In this document: piece after piece, positions 29,982 to 38,004 of the stretch | Numbering within the stretch: the first letter of the stretch is position 1 | Layout: the number at the start of each line of letters is the position of its first letter | Assembly: GCA_019634795.1 (NCBI GenBank) | Contig: JAHCAR010000001.1 | Span: 496,001 to 560,000 of the forward strand | DNA length: 64,000 bases | Direction: 5' to 3' | DNA from: Dokdonella sp. | Lineage (GTDB): Bacteria; Pseudomonadota; Gammaproteobacteria; Xanthomonadales; Rhodanobacteraceae | The notes under the pieces: model-generated | The model's input: only the letters and a program-made list of their open reading frames with translations | Told to the model about the DNA's origin: nothing | Database searches by the model: none | Made by a program: the position numbers and the translations under genes

Positions 29982-31244
29982 TCAGTCGTCCAGCGAGATA
30001 CCCAGGATCTTGAAAGCCAGCTCCCGTTCGTCGCCAGAGTCTCCCGATGAAGCGGGCACCCAGGAGCATGCAGCCGAAATTTGCAGGGAAATCTCGCGTC
30101 CCTTGGATGAATTGAGCTTGAGCTTGACCGTTGTCCTGCTCCCGCGCGCCAGCACCTGCGAATAGACCGAGCCGTCGATTTCGATGCGCAATTCCTGTTC
30201 CGATGGCAACTGCTTCGGCGACCACAAGTCCAGAATCAGCGACCTGGCGTTGCGCGTGGGTACGAAGCTTGCGGTCAGATGCGTCGATACCCAACCGTCC
30301 GGCCAAATGCCCGTTGCTCCGCGACTCTGGGTGGCATGGCCCTGGATTTCCAGGCGCATCGAATCTCGAACCTCCGAGAGGGCGGTTTCCAACCGGGCGA
30401 TCTGCTTTCCGAACTGCTTTTCCCGATCGTAGAGAAAACGGAGTTGGGTCCGCAGGCGTCCAAAACGGTTGCGAAGCTCCGCGAGATCGCCGCTTTCCAG
30501 CGTTCGTCCCACTTGCCAATCCACCGGCATCATGTCAGGCACGTAAATGGTAGCGTGCGGCGGCGCGGTCTCGCTTGCAGGTCGTGTTGAGGTATACAGA
30601 TAAATCGCGAACGACTTGCGTGAATTCGAGCGCGCGCCTTCGGGAAGCTCGATGCGCGAAAAACCGTGCCAGGAACTTTCGGTGGTTTCGAAAATGACGG
30701 CCCGGTTCATGAGCGGCGAGACTGCCGTCGTTCGATTCGCCGAGGCGTCCCACGGATCTGAATGCAGTTCCAGCTCACCGCCCCAGTCGGGCTCCCACTG
30801 CTCGTTGAGATAGACGATCAGGTTCAGGCGGCGATGCCAGCGGGTCCGCGGGTGATAGTTGAAATCGACATGCGCATCCAGCCCTTGACCATGGCGGTTT
30901 TCGTGCGTGCCGCCACCCACGTAGTCGGGATCGTGGAGCAGGTCCGGAATTCCGGTCACGGCTGAGACGAAATCGAGGAATTCCTGCGATTGCAGGTGGC
31001 GATCCAGTTCCCGATAGGCGTCCGAAATGTCCCGCACATCCATGCGGACCGCCTTGCCGCCGACCTGTCCCATCTCGTTGAGGGCGTGGCGCTCCTCGAA
31101 ATTGGGAAAGTCCGTGCGCAGCCGCCGGCAGAAATCCTCGTCGAGGAAGCCGTCGATCACCACATGCCGGAACGGCTCTGCTAGGCTGAACCTTCGGGCA
31201 AGATCGGACGCATGCTGCCGGGTCTGCGCGGATATCAGTGGCAT
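29982..31244 (-). CDS. 2OG-Fe(II) oxygenase with C-terminal beta domain, paralogue 2
   Basis: A 420-residue protein. Residues 1-230 closely match the oxygenase at 24663: iron ligands His125-x-Asp127 in LDAHVDFNYHP and His193 in SWHGFSRI, with Arg209 in NSRKSFAIYLY. A coiled coil (about 250-300) leads to a beta-sandwich of about 110 residues. It ends CSWVPASSGDSGDERELAF then KILGISLDD, a tail I recall on glycan-biosynthesis proteins. ATG 31244 follows AGGTGA by five bases. It is divergent from a methyltransferase gene. Function inferred only from context: modification of a surface polysaccharide. Confidence 0.72.
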   Translation of the reverse strand: MPLISAQTRQHASDLARRFSLAEPFRHVVIDGFLDEDFCRRLRTDFPNFEERHALNEMGQVGGKAVRMDVRDISDAYRELDRHLQSQEFLDFVSAVTGIPDLLHDPDYVGGGTHENRHGQGLDAHVDFNYHPRTRWHRRLNLIVYLNEQWEPDWGGELELHSDPWDASANRTTAVSPLMNRAVIFETTESSWHGFSRIELPEGARSNSRKSFAIYLYTSTRPASETAPPHATIYVPDMMPVDWQVGRTLESGDLAELRNRFGRLRTQLRFLYDREKQFGKQIARLETALSEVRDSMRLEIQGHATQSRGATGIWPDGWVSTHLTASFVPTRNARSLILDLWSPKQLPSEQELRIEIDGSVYSQVLARGSRTTVKLKLNSSKGREISLQISAACSWVPASSGDSGDERELAFKILGISLDD

Positions 31245-31272
31245 CGAATCACCTGGGTCGACGAGACCTTGC

Positions 31273-31278
31273 ATTATA
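31273..31278 (-). promoter_or_regulatory. -10 element (TATAAT) for the oxygenase gene
   Basis: A consensus TATAAT reads on the minus strand 29 bases before the ATG at 31244, in the 70-base space between the divergent oxygenase and methyltransferase genes. No convincing -35 hexamer is visible, so an activator may be needed. It argues against the in-frame ATG at 31274 as the start. Confidence 0.4.
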
Positions 31279-31314
31279 TGAAGTGAACCACTCCAGATCG
31301 CACGGAAACCAGGA

Positions 31315-32112
31315 ATGTTCTTCAGACGACAGGCAGATACGCGATGCCGCGCATGCGGCGAGAAGTCGCACCTGAGCACGGTCGGCGACGTCGCCCCGAC
31401 CCACCCAGGGCCGTTCCATACCGCCGAATTCAGTCTCATTCTTTGCCCCGAGTGCGAGTCGGTCTATCTCGATCCGGCGCCGGACACGGACGATTTGCGC
31501 GTCCTGTACGAGGAGTCGTTGCAGTTTGCCGACGATCACTACACATCCCCCGAACAGGTCGCACGCATCCTCGAGTACTACGGCAGTGCGATCCGGAACC
31601 TGGGCTTGCTGCCGGATCGAAACGCGCGCGTTCTCGAAATCGGCGCGGGCTTCGCCTGGGTTTCGAGGGCGAGCAAGGACGCCTCTCCATCCTGCACCAC
31701 GGTTGCCCAGGACGTGAGTGCGGAATGCGCGGAGCGCTGCAGCTGGGTCGACCGTTACCATGTCGGATCGCTGGAAGAAATGCCGCAGATGGAGCCTTTC
31801 GATCTTGCCTCGATGACCCACGTGATCGAGCATCTGGTCGAGCCGGAAGCCATGCTGCGATCGGTTTCGCAGCGTCTCAAGCCGGCGGGCAAGTTGTTCG
31901 TCACCGCACCGTATCGCCCGACCGGCTGGAAGCCCGGCAAGGGTATCGAGCCGTGGAAGTCGTATTCCTATCTGCACGTTCCGGCGCACGTCACCTATTT
32001 TTCCCGGCAGTGGTTCACCAGGGTGGCGCCGCGCCATGGAATGCGGGTCGTGCACTGGGACGCCCGCCACGAAGACGGACAGGCGTTCGAGCTGGTACTG
32101 CAGCGCAACTAG
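31315..32112 (+). CDS. Zinc-ribbon SAM-dependent methyltransferase
   Basis: A 265-residue class I methyltransferase with an N-terminal zinc-binding knuckle (CRACG at about residue 11 and LCPECE at about 44). The SAM-binding motif I is VLEIGAGFAWVSR, followed by FDLASMTHVIEHLVEPEAMLRSVSQRLKPAG (motifs IV-V). Proteins with this layout often methylate sugars or sugar nucleotides in LPS and secondary-metabolite pathways, for example NDP-sugar C-methyltransferases, but the downstream C-methyltransferase domain is missing here. Divergent from the oxygenase gene; probably part of the same accessory glycan cluster. Confidence 0.75.
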   Translation: MFFRRQADTRCRACGEKSHLSTVGDVAPTHPGPFHTAEFSLILCPECESVYLDPAPDTDDLRVLYEESLQFADDHYTSPEQVARILEYYGSAIRNLGLLPDRNARVLEIGAGFAWVSRASKDASPSCTTVAQDVSAECAERCSWVDRYHVGSLEEMPQMEPFDLASMTHVIEHLVEPEAMLRSVSQRLKPAGKLFVTAPYRPTGWKPGKGIEPWKSYSYLHVPAHVTYFSRQWFTRVAPRHGMRVVHWDARHEDGQAFELVLQRN

Positions 32113-32130
32113 CCGCCGCGCAAATCCAGG

Positions 32131-32829
32131 CTAGGGATGTTCTGCCGCGGCGCGCTCACGCGTCGTGAACGCCACCTTGTCGCGCAGATAGGTCGGCATC
32201 GCGAATTCGGCTGCGAGGCCTTTGCCGGCGGCCAGTTCACGGGCGGCAAGGCGGACCACACCTGCGGCCTGCGGAAAGCGCTGGCCTTCAGCCGAGACCG
32301 GAGCAAGCTGCATCTGCTCGCGCAGGGTTTCGCGGTAGCTGTCCCAGCCGCTGCCGATGACATGCCACGGGCCGGATTGCGGCAAGACCAATGTGTCCGC
32401 GGGGCCCACGGTTTCGGCCCCGATCGCGGCGACCAACCCGTCGCTGCTGCGCCCAAACAGGCCCACGTAGATCTCGCCCATGCGCGCGTCGATCACGGTC
32501 AGGATCGGATGCCTGTCGTGCGGCGCATCAAGGGCCAGGGCGGCAAGCGAGGACACCGGAATCACGGGCAAGTCGAGGGCCAGGGCCATGCCCTGCGCGG
32601 CCGAAATGGCCAGGCGCACGCCGGTGAACGCGCCGGGACCGCGGCCGACCGCGATCGCATCGAGCTGGCGTCGCGAGATGCCGGCTTCGGCCAGCACCGC
32701 ATCGCACATCGGCAGCAGCAGTTCGGCATGGCGGCGCGGCGCGTACTCGCTGCGGACGATCAGTTCGCCGTTGACGCTGAGGGCCACCGAGCAGCATTCG
32801 GTGGCGGTTTCGAGGGCAAGCAGGTTCAT
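32131..32829 (-). CDS. tsaB: TsaB, tRNA t6A synthesis protein
   Basis: A 232-residue ASKHA-fold protein starting MNLLALETATECCSVALSV, with HAELLLPMCDAVL and the signature AVGRGPGAFTGVRLAISAAQGMA. TsaB partners TsaD and TsaE in adding threonylcarbamoyl to A37 of ANN-decoding tRNAs. Its ATG overlaps the stop of the creD-like gene by four bases (ATGA). Confidence 0.94.
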   Translation of the reverse strand: MNLLALETATECCSVALSVNGELIVRSEYAPRRHAELLLPMCDAVLAEAGISRRQLDAIAVGRGPGAFTGVRLAISAAQGMALALDLPVIPVSSLAALALDAPHDRHPILTVIDARMGEIYVGLFGRSSDGLVAAIGAETVGPADTLVLPQSGPWHVIGSGWDSYRETLREQMQLAPVSAEGQRFPQAAGVVRLAARELAAGKGLAAEFAMPTYLRDKVAFTTRERAAAEHP

Positions 32830-34166
32830 GACGTCATTCTACCGGTTGCGCCGGGGCCGCCGACGCCGATGCCGTACCAGTCGATGCGCCGGGTCAGGTA
32901 CATCAGCTCGGCAATCGCGACGAGCAGGGCGATCGCTCCCATCAGCAGGGAGTACTGCTCGCTGATCACGAGGCCGTAGAGCAGCACATAGACCAGGGCC
33001 AACAGGCCACCGAGCATTGCCCCGGCTCCGCGGCTGCGCGCAGCCGCAGCGGCGTAGCCGCCGACGATGCCGACCAGGGCGATCGCCGCCACCGTGTAGG
33101 CCCAGGCGAAGCCGATCTGTTCGGACAACGCGAGCAGGAGGACATAGAACGTGCACAGGGCGAGCCCCACCATCAGGTACTGGACCGGATGTACACGCCA
33201 GCGTCCGAGTGCCTCGAACAGGAACAGGGCAACGAAACTGAGGGCGATGAACAGGATGCCGTACTTGCCGGCCCGTTCGTTCTGCTGGTAGGTGCCGACC
33301 GGCTGGAACAGTTCGACACCAAAGCCTGATTGCTGGAGGGCGTAGCCATTCAGTTCGCTGCCCGTCCCGGTCTGACCATAACTGCGATTGAGATCGAGCA
33401 CTTGCCAATGAGCCTGGAATTCGGTCGTGTTCTCAGTGTGGCTTTCCGGCAGGAAGGCGCCGGAAAAACTCGGATCTGGCCACGCCCCGGTCAGGCGCAC
33501 ATCGGTCCGGCGGGCCAGTGGCAGTACGCTGAGCGAGGCCGTGCCGGCCAGGCGCAGGTTGAACGAGAAATCGTGCGCCGACCGCGCCGCGTCGAGATCG
33601 ATCGACCACGGCACCTCGGTGGCGCTCACGCCACCGAATCCACCGCTGCCGGGACCGAACGGCCGTTCGACACCGTCGAGCGTCAGCGCCGACAGGCTCC
33701 GGATTCCGCGCACGTCAGCGACCGGAACACGCAGCACGGCCTGCGCCCACTGCGGTTCGCCACCGTTGGCGCCCAGTACCCTGAGCGAATCGCTGCTGAA
33801 GCTGCCACTGACGGACAATGCAGCAGTGTAGATCGGTGTCGCGTAGATGCCGTACTGGCGAACCTCGGTGGCCAGACCGCCCTCGATGAGCAGCTGTTCG
33901 GGCAGCAGGTAGCGCTCCTCGTCGGCGAGGATCCATCCCTTTTCGCCTTGCACCTGCCTGCGCACAGGCACCACGAGCACGGGCCCACCGATGATTTGCT
34001 GCCGGCCCCAGCGCTCGGCGATGCGCTCGCGCGCTTCGCCTTCGAGGCCGCGGCGCTCACCGACCAGGGACTGCACCTGCGCCAGCGGTATCAGCATGAC
34101 CAGGGCCAGCAAGCCGACGCCGATCGCCTTGAACGTGATGTTCTGGGTCCAGTTGCGCACCTGCAT
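32826..34166 (-). CDS. creD: CreD-like inner-membrane protein
   Basis: A 446-residue CreD-family protein. An N-terminal helix (ITFKAIGVGLLALVMLIPLAQV) is followed by RRGLEGEARERIAERWG, a periplasmic beta-rich domain with WSIDLDAARSAHDFSFNL and FSGAFLPES, and about five C-terminal helices including HPVQYLMVGLALCTFYVLLLALSEQIGF. In E. coli creD is controlled by the CreBC two-component system and linked to colicin E2 tolerance and beta-lactam response; no creBC genes are nearby. ATG 34166 has AGGGG seven bases upstream. It is coupled to tsaB. Confidence 0.88.
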   Translation of the reverse strand: MQVRNWTQNITFKAIGVGLLALVMLIPLAQVQSLVGERRGLEGEARERIAERWGRQQIIGGPVLVVPVRRQVQGEKGWILADEERYLLPEQLLIEGGLATEVRQYGIYATPIYTAALSVSGSFSSDSLRVLGANGGEPQWAQAVLRVPVADVRGIRSLSALTLDGVERPFGPGSGGFGGVSATEVPWSIDLDAARSAHDFSFNLRLAGTASLSVLPLARRTDVRLTGAWPDPSFSGAFLPESHTENTTEFQAHWQVLDLNRSYGQTGTGSELNGYALQQSGFGVELFQPVGTYQQNERAGKYGILFIALSFVALFLFEALGRWRVHPVQYLMVGLALCTFYVLLLALSEQIGFAWAYTVAAIALVGIVGGYAAAAARSRGAGAMLGGLLALVYVLLYGLVISEQYSLLMGAIALLVAIAELMYLTRRIDWYGIGVGGPGATGRMTS

Positions 34167-34356
34167 GATCGTTCCCCTCCGGTTGATGACCCGGAGTAGA
34201 ACCCCGGCGTCGGGCACCGGGCAGGCGGGAAATGGCGAATTGCGGGCAGTTGCGGGCTTGCCGGTGCTGCCCCGCATGGCGCGGTCCGATGCAGCAGCGA
34301 GCCGCCTGGTCGCGGTTGATCGGGGCAATCGGAGATCGCGTGGTGTTGGCGGGAAA

Positions 34357-34431
34357 TGGTGGGCCGTGAAGGATTTGAACCTTCGACCAATGGATTAAAA
34401 GTCCACTGCTCTACCGCTGAGCTAACGGCCC
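34357..34431 (-). tRNA. tRNA-Lys (anticodon TTT)
   Basis: A full cloverleaf reads on the minus strand: acceptor GGGCCGT pairing with ACGGCCC, D-arm GCTC-AGCGGTA-GAGC, anticodon arm GTGGA-CTTTTAA-TCCAT with anticodon TTT, variable loop TGGTC, T-arm GAAGG-TTCAAAT-CCTTC, and an encoded CCA end. Length is 75 bases. Confidence 0.96.
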
Positions 34432-34451
34432 CCGCTCCAATCAAATACCTC

Positions 34452-34742
34452 TGTCGCGCAAAGCGCGACGATCACTCCCCCTCTCCCCTGGGAGAGGGTA
34501 CGGGGTGAGGGTCCGGCCCACGATGACAAGCATCGAAGCCACGAACCTCACCTCTGTCGCGCAAAGCGCGACGATCACTCCCCCTCTCCCCCCGGGAGAG
34601 GGCAAGGGGTGAGGGTCCGGCCCACGACGACAAGCATCGAAGCCACGAATCTCAACCCTGTCGCGCAAAGCGCGACGATCACTCCCCCTCTCCCCCCGGG
34701 AGAGGGCAAGGGGTGAGGGTCCGGCCCGCGATGACACGCATC
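34452..34742. repeat. Three tandem ~103-bp units with two hairpins each
   Basis: Units start at 34452, 34555 and 34659; the last is truncated near 34742. Each begins with the perfect palindrome GTCGCGC-AAA-GCGCGAC, then the hairpin CCCTCTCCC-GGGAGAGGG followed by a GGGTGAGGGTCCGGCC tail. The CCCTCTCCC/GGGAGAGGG motif is a common dispersed repeat in proteobacterial genomes. The array fills the space between tRNA-Lys and queC; no gene is present. Confidence 0.9.
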
Positions 34743-34767
34743 GAATCCTGAAGCCCCAGCCCGCTGC

Positions 34768-34840
34768 TGTAGGAGGAGGCTTCAGCCGCGATGCAATTTT
34801 TCGAATCGCAAGTGCATCGCGGCTGAAGCCGCTTCCTACA
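34768..34840. repeat. Palindromic REP-like element (TGTAGGA...TCCTACA)
   Basis: Two 27-base arms (34768-34794 and 34814-34840) are inverted copies with two mismatches, around a 19-base loop. The core CGGCTTCAGCCGCGATGC recurs as a single arm at 57656-57682, identical to the right arm here. The remaining stretch to the queC stop (34841-34938) holds nothing I can identify. Confidence 0.88.
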
Positions 34841-34938
34841 ATCCCGCTCCGTCTCTGCCGATCAAATCGAATCGCGGAGCGATCTGATCGACTCGGCATG
34901 CTTTCGCGCGAACCGCGAAGTTTAACGGCATATCCGTT

Positions 34939-35619
34939 TCAACGATAGCGTGTCGGGTCGTCGATGCCGGCGGCGGCGAAGCCTTCCGCGCGCAGTCGAC
35001 AGGCATCGCAGTGGCCGCAAGCACGCCCTTCGGCGTCCGCCTGGTAGCAGGAGACCGTCGCGCTGAAATCGATGCCGAGGCGCGCGCCGGCACGTGCGAT
35101 GTCGGCCTTGCTCATGGCCATGAGCGGCGCGTGCACGCGGATGCCGGCGCCTTCGACACCGGATTTCGTCGCCAGGTTGGCGAGGCGTTCGAAGGCCTCG
35201 ATGAACGCCGGGCGACAGTCCGGGTAGCCGGAATAGTCGACTGCGTTGACGCCGCAGAAGATGTCCGAGGCGCCGAGCACTTCCGCCCAGCCGAGGGCGA
35301 TCGACAGCATGATCGTGTTGCGTGCCGGCACATAGGTGACCGGAATGCCCGCCCCACCCTGTTCCGGTACGTCGATGTCGGCGGTCAGCGCCGAGCCGCC
35401 AATCGAGCGCAGGTCGACACTGACGGTCTTGTGTTCGACGGCACCGAGCGTGCGCGCGAGGGCGGCGGCGGCCGCCAGTTCGGACGAATGGCGCTGGCCA
35501 TAGGCCACACTGAGGGCATGGCAGGCGAAGCCGCCCTCGCGCGCGAGCGCCAGGGTGACCGCGGAATCCATGCCACCCGATACGAGGACGACCGCTGGTT
35601 TTCTGCTTGCGCTATTCAT
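34939..35619 (-). CDS. queC: QueC, 7-cyano-7-deazaguanine synthase
   Basis: A 226-residue enzyme with the PP-loop motif [45 protein letters not shown] and the zinc-binding SCYQ...[13 protein letters not shown]. It makes preQ0 from CDG for queuosine in tRNA. It is the last gene of the minus-strand Tol-Pal/queE run, separated from queE by 135 bases that include an ATTCCCC array. Confidence 0.95.
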   Translation of the reverse strand: MNSASRKPAVVLVSGGMDSAVTLALAREGGFACHALSVAYGQRHSSELAAAAALARTLGAVEHKTVSVDLRSIGGSALTADIDVPEQGGAGIPVTYVPARNTIMLSIALGWAEVLGASDIFCGVNAVDYSGYPDCRPAFIEAFERLANLATKSGVEGAGIRVHAPLMAMSKADIARAGARLGIDFSATVSCYQADAEGRACGHCDACRLRAEGFAAAGIDDPTRYR

Positions 35620-35718
35620 GTCGTTCCATCTGAATCTGTACCCGTTGCCGGCTGATTTCTCTTTTTCCGCCGATCAATTTCACGCAGCGAAAGTGCACAG
35701 TTCGCCCTTGCCTTTGCT

Positions 35719-35748
35719 ATTCCCCATTCCCCATTCCCCATTCCCGCC
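35719..35748. repeat. ATTCCCC array, locus 3 (single arm)
   Basis: Four ATTCCCC units lie just after the queE stop, between queE and queC. Unlike the other loci, no inverted GGGAATGG arm is visible nearby, so it cannot form the large hairpin. Confidence 0.8.
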
Positions 35749-35754
35749 CCTCAA

Positions 35755-36447
35755 TCAGCGCCCGGGCTCGCTGCCCCAGAGCTGCTTGTGCAACTGCATC
35801 TGGAAACGCACGGGCAGGCGATCCGCGAGGATCCATTCGGCGAGCACACGCGGTTCGAGCTGGCCATGCACCGGAGAAAACAGGATCGGACAGCGTCCAG
35901 CCAGGGCGTGCTCGGCGATGCGGGCCACGGCCCAGTCGTAGTCGGCACGATCGGCAAGCACGAACTTGATCTGGTCGCGCGCACCGAGATGCCCGATGTT
36001 GGACCAGAGATTGCGCACGACCTCACCCGAGCCGGGCGGCTTGAGGTCGACGACGCGGCGCACGCGCGGATCGACCTCGCTCACGTCGAGCGCGCCGGAA
36101 GTTTCAAGGGACACTTCGTAGCCGCGATCGCAGAGCGCGCCGAGCAGGACGAGGCAGCGCTTCTGGGCCAGTGGCTCGCCGCCGGTCACGCAGACGTGGT
36201 GGGCTCCATGGCTGGCGACCTGCTCGAGAATCGAAGGGATATCCTGCCATTCGCCGCCATGGAAGGAATACTCCGTGTCGCACCAGACGCAACGCAGCGG
36301 GCAGCCGGTCAGGCGCACGAACACGGTCGGCCAGCCGACACTGTCGGACTCGCCTTGCAGGGAATGGAAGATCTCGGTGACGCGCAGACGCTGGGAGGAA
36401 GTCGTCGCGGGCGACGGATCGGGTGTCAGAGCAGTAGCGACCATCAC
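35755..36447 (-). CDS. queE: QueE, 7-carboxy-7-deazaguanine synthase
   Basis: A 230-residue radical-SAM enzyme with the cluster motif C-x3-C-x2-C in TGCPLRCVWCDTEY (Cys49, 53, 56). HSLQGESDSVGWPTVFVRL and VTGGEPLAQ are typical of QueE. It converts CPH4 to CDG, the QueC substrate. The first 20 residues are low-complexity and MMV may not be the exact start; LRVTEIFHS marks the conserved beginning. It lies 21 bases after cpoB. Confidence 0.94.
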   Translation of the reverse strand: MMVATALTPDPSPATTSSQRLRVTEIFHSLQGESDSVGWPTVFVRLTGCPLRCVWCDTEYSFHGGEWQDIPSILEQVASHGAHHVCVTGGEPLAQKRCLVLLGALCDRGYEVSLETSGALDVSEVDPRVRRVVDLKPPGSGEVVRNLWSNIGHLGARDQIKFVLADRADYDWAVARIAEHALAGRCPILFSPVHGQLEPRVLAEWILADRLPVRFQMQLHKQLWGSEPGR

Positions 36448-36468
36448 ATTGTCGAATCCGGAGCGGAT

Positions 36469-37386
36469 TCAGCGCCGGTTTTCGAGCTTGAGCGCGCGCA
36501 GGCGGCCCTGGGCCAGGCGAGCCACGGTCGTGTTCGGGTAGGTCTCGACCACCGAATTGAGCGTCGCTTCGGCGGCATCCCATTGCTTGAGCTCGTACTG
36601 GCAGTAGCCGGTCTTGAGCAGGGCATCGGGCGCCTTCTGGTTCTGCGGGAAACGCGACAGCAGCGTGCCGAAGGTTTCCAGGGCCACGCGGTAATTCTGG
36701 GTGACGTAATAGGACTCGCCGAGCCAGTAATAGGCGTTGCCGGTCAGGTCGCCATCGGGGTACTGGGCGATGTAGGTCTGGAAGCGGCGTGCCGATTCGG
36801 AATAGCGGCCGTCCTTGAGTGCCGAGAACGCCTCGTCATAGGCGCGCTTTTCCGCTTCGGGATCGGCGGTATCCGGCACCAGATCCGCAGCGGTACTATC
36901 CGATGCCATGGGTGCGGAGGCGCCTGCGTCGTCCGGCGGCGCGAGCTGCGCGTCATCCGGAGTCAGCGAATTCGTGTCGCCTTGCGGCGGCGTGCCGAGC
37001 TCGATGTCCTGCAGGCCCTGATCTGCCGGGGCCGGACTGGCGGCCGGTGCCATGGCACCCCCGCTGCGGCCTTCGATGCGGCCGATTCTTGAATCGAGAT
37101 CGATGTACTGATCCTTGGCCCGACCCTGGGCTTCGCTGAGCTGGTGGCGCAGCTCCTCGATCTGTCCCTGCAGGACCTGCACCTGCGACTGCAGGGCCTG
37201 GACCTGGTTGACCAGTTCGATGCTGCCCTGGGCGCCGCCCCGTCCGGAGGCCTGCTGCTCGAGGCGCTCGACGCGCTCGGCCAGGCTCAGGCGTTGCTGG
37301 GCGATTGCCGGCGTGGCGAGCGCAGCAGCGGTCACGAGGACCGCTGCTGCCAGACACCTGCTGTATCCAGGGTCGCTCACGAACAT
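36469..37386 (-). CDS. cpoB: CpoB (YbgF), Tol-Pal-associated TPR protein
   Basis: A 305-residue periplasmic protein. After the signal peptide (CLAAAVLVTAAALATPAIAQ) comes a coiled coil rich in Gln and Glu (ERVERLEQQ, QALQSQVQVLQGQIEELRHQL), then a Pro/Asp-rich linker. Three TPR repeats follow, from AYDEAFSALKDGRYSESARRFQTYIAQYPDG to the C-terminus. In E. coli it coordinates peptidoglycan synthesis by PBP1B with outer-membrane constriction by Tol. Its ATG shares one base with the pal stop (TGATG). Confidence 0.92.
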   Translation of the reverse strand: MFVSDPGYSRCLAAAVLVTAAALATPAIAQQRLSLAERVERLEQQASGRGGAQGSIELVNQVQALQSQVQVLQGQIEELRHQLSEAQGRAKDQYIDLDSRIGRIEGRSGGAMAPAASPAPADQGLQDIELGTPPQGDTNSLTPDDAQLAPPDDAGASAPMASDSTAADLVPDTADPEAEKRAYDEAFSALKDGRYSESARRFQTYIAQYPDGDLTGNAYYWLGESYYVTQNYRVALETFGTLLSRFPQNQKAPDALLKTGYCQYELKQWDAAEATLNSVVETYPNTTVARLAQGRLRALKLENRR

Positions 37387-37898
37387 CAGTTGGCGCTGGT
37401 GTAGACGATTTCGACGCGGCGGTTCTTCGACCAGGCCGACTCGTCATGGCCGCGATCGACCGGGCGCTCTTCGCCGTAGCTGACCACGGTGAGCTGGCCC
37501 GACGAGGCACCGGCAGCGCTGAGGGCGCCGGCGACGGCATTGCCGCGGCGCTCGCCGAGACCGAGGTTGTACTCACGCGTGCCGCGCTCGTCGGCATGAC
37601 CTTCGAGGGTCACGCGGGCGTTCGGGAACTGACGCAGGTACTCGGCATGGCAGGCCACCTGGGCCTGGAATTCCGGCTTGATCTCGGTGCGGTCCAGGTC
37701 GAAGTAGATGACGCGCTGGCGCAGGCAGGAATCGGTGTCGAGATCACCGACCTTGTACTTGCCGGTGTCGGTCATCGGTGCGGGTTCGGCAACGGGTGCC
37801 GGTTCGGGAGCGGGCGCAGGCTTGACGGCCTTCTTCGCGCAGGCGCCGAGACCGGCGACCAGCATTGCGGCAAACAGGATGCGAACAGTATTCTTCAT
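37386..37898 (-). CDS. pal: Pal, peptidoglycan-associated lipoprotein
   Basis: A 170-residue lipoprotein with lipobox LGAC (Cys20), a Pro/Ala-rich linker, and an OmpA-type peptidoglycan-binding domain (VIYFDLDRTEIKPEF, then VTLEGHADERGTREYNLGLGERR). It tethers the outer membrane to peptidoglycan and binds TolB. ATG 37898 is preferred over an in-frame ATG 19 codons upstream because it directly precedes the signal peptide and has AGGGG eight bases before it. Confidence 0.95.
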   Translation of the reverse strand: MKNTVRILFAAMLVAGLGACAKKAVKPAPAPEPAPVAEPAPMTDTGKYKVGDLDTDSCLRQRVIYFDLDRTEIKPEFQAQVACHAEYLRQFPNARVTLEGHADERGTREYNLGLGERRGNAVAGALSAAGASSGQLTVVSYGEERPVDRGHDESAWSKNRRVEIVYTSAN

Positions 37899-38004
37899 GA
37901 GTGTTCCCCTCAATCGGTTGTTAAGGTCACGGTTAAGTTTTTGGGACAGTAGCAATACACACGTTCATGCCGGTGTTCCGGCCGTTCTTTTCTCTTCTGG
38001 CTTG

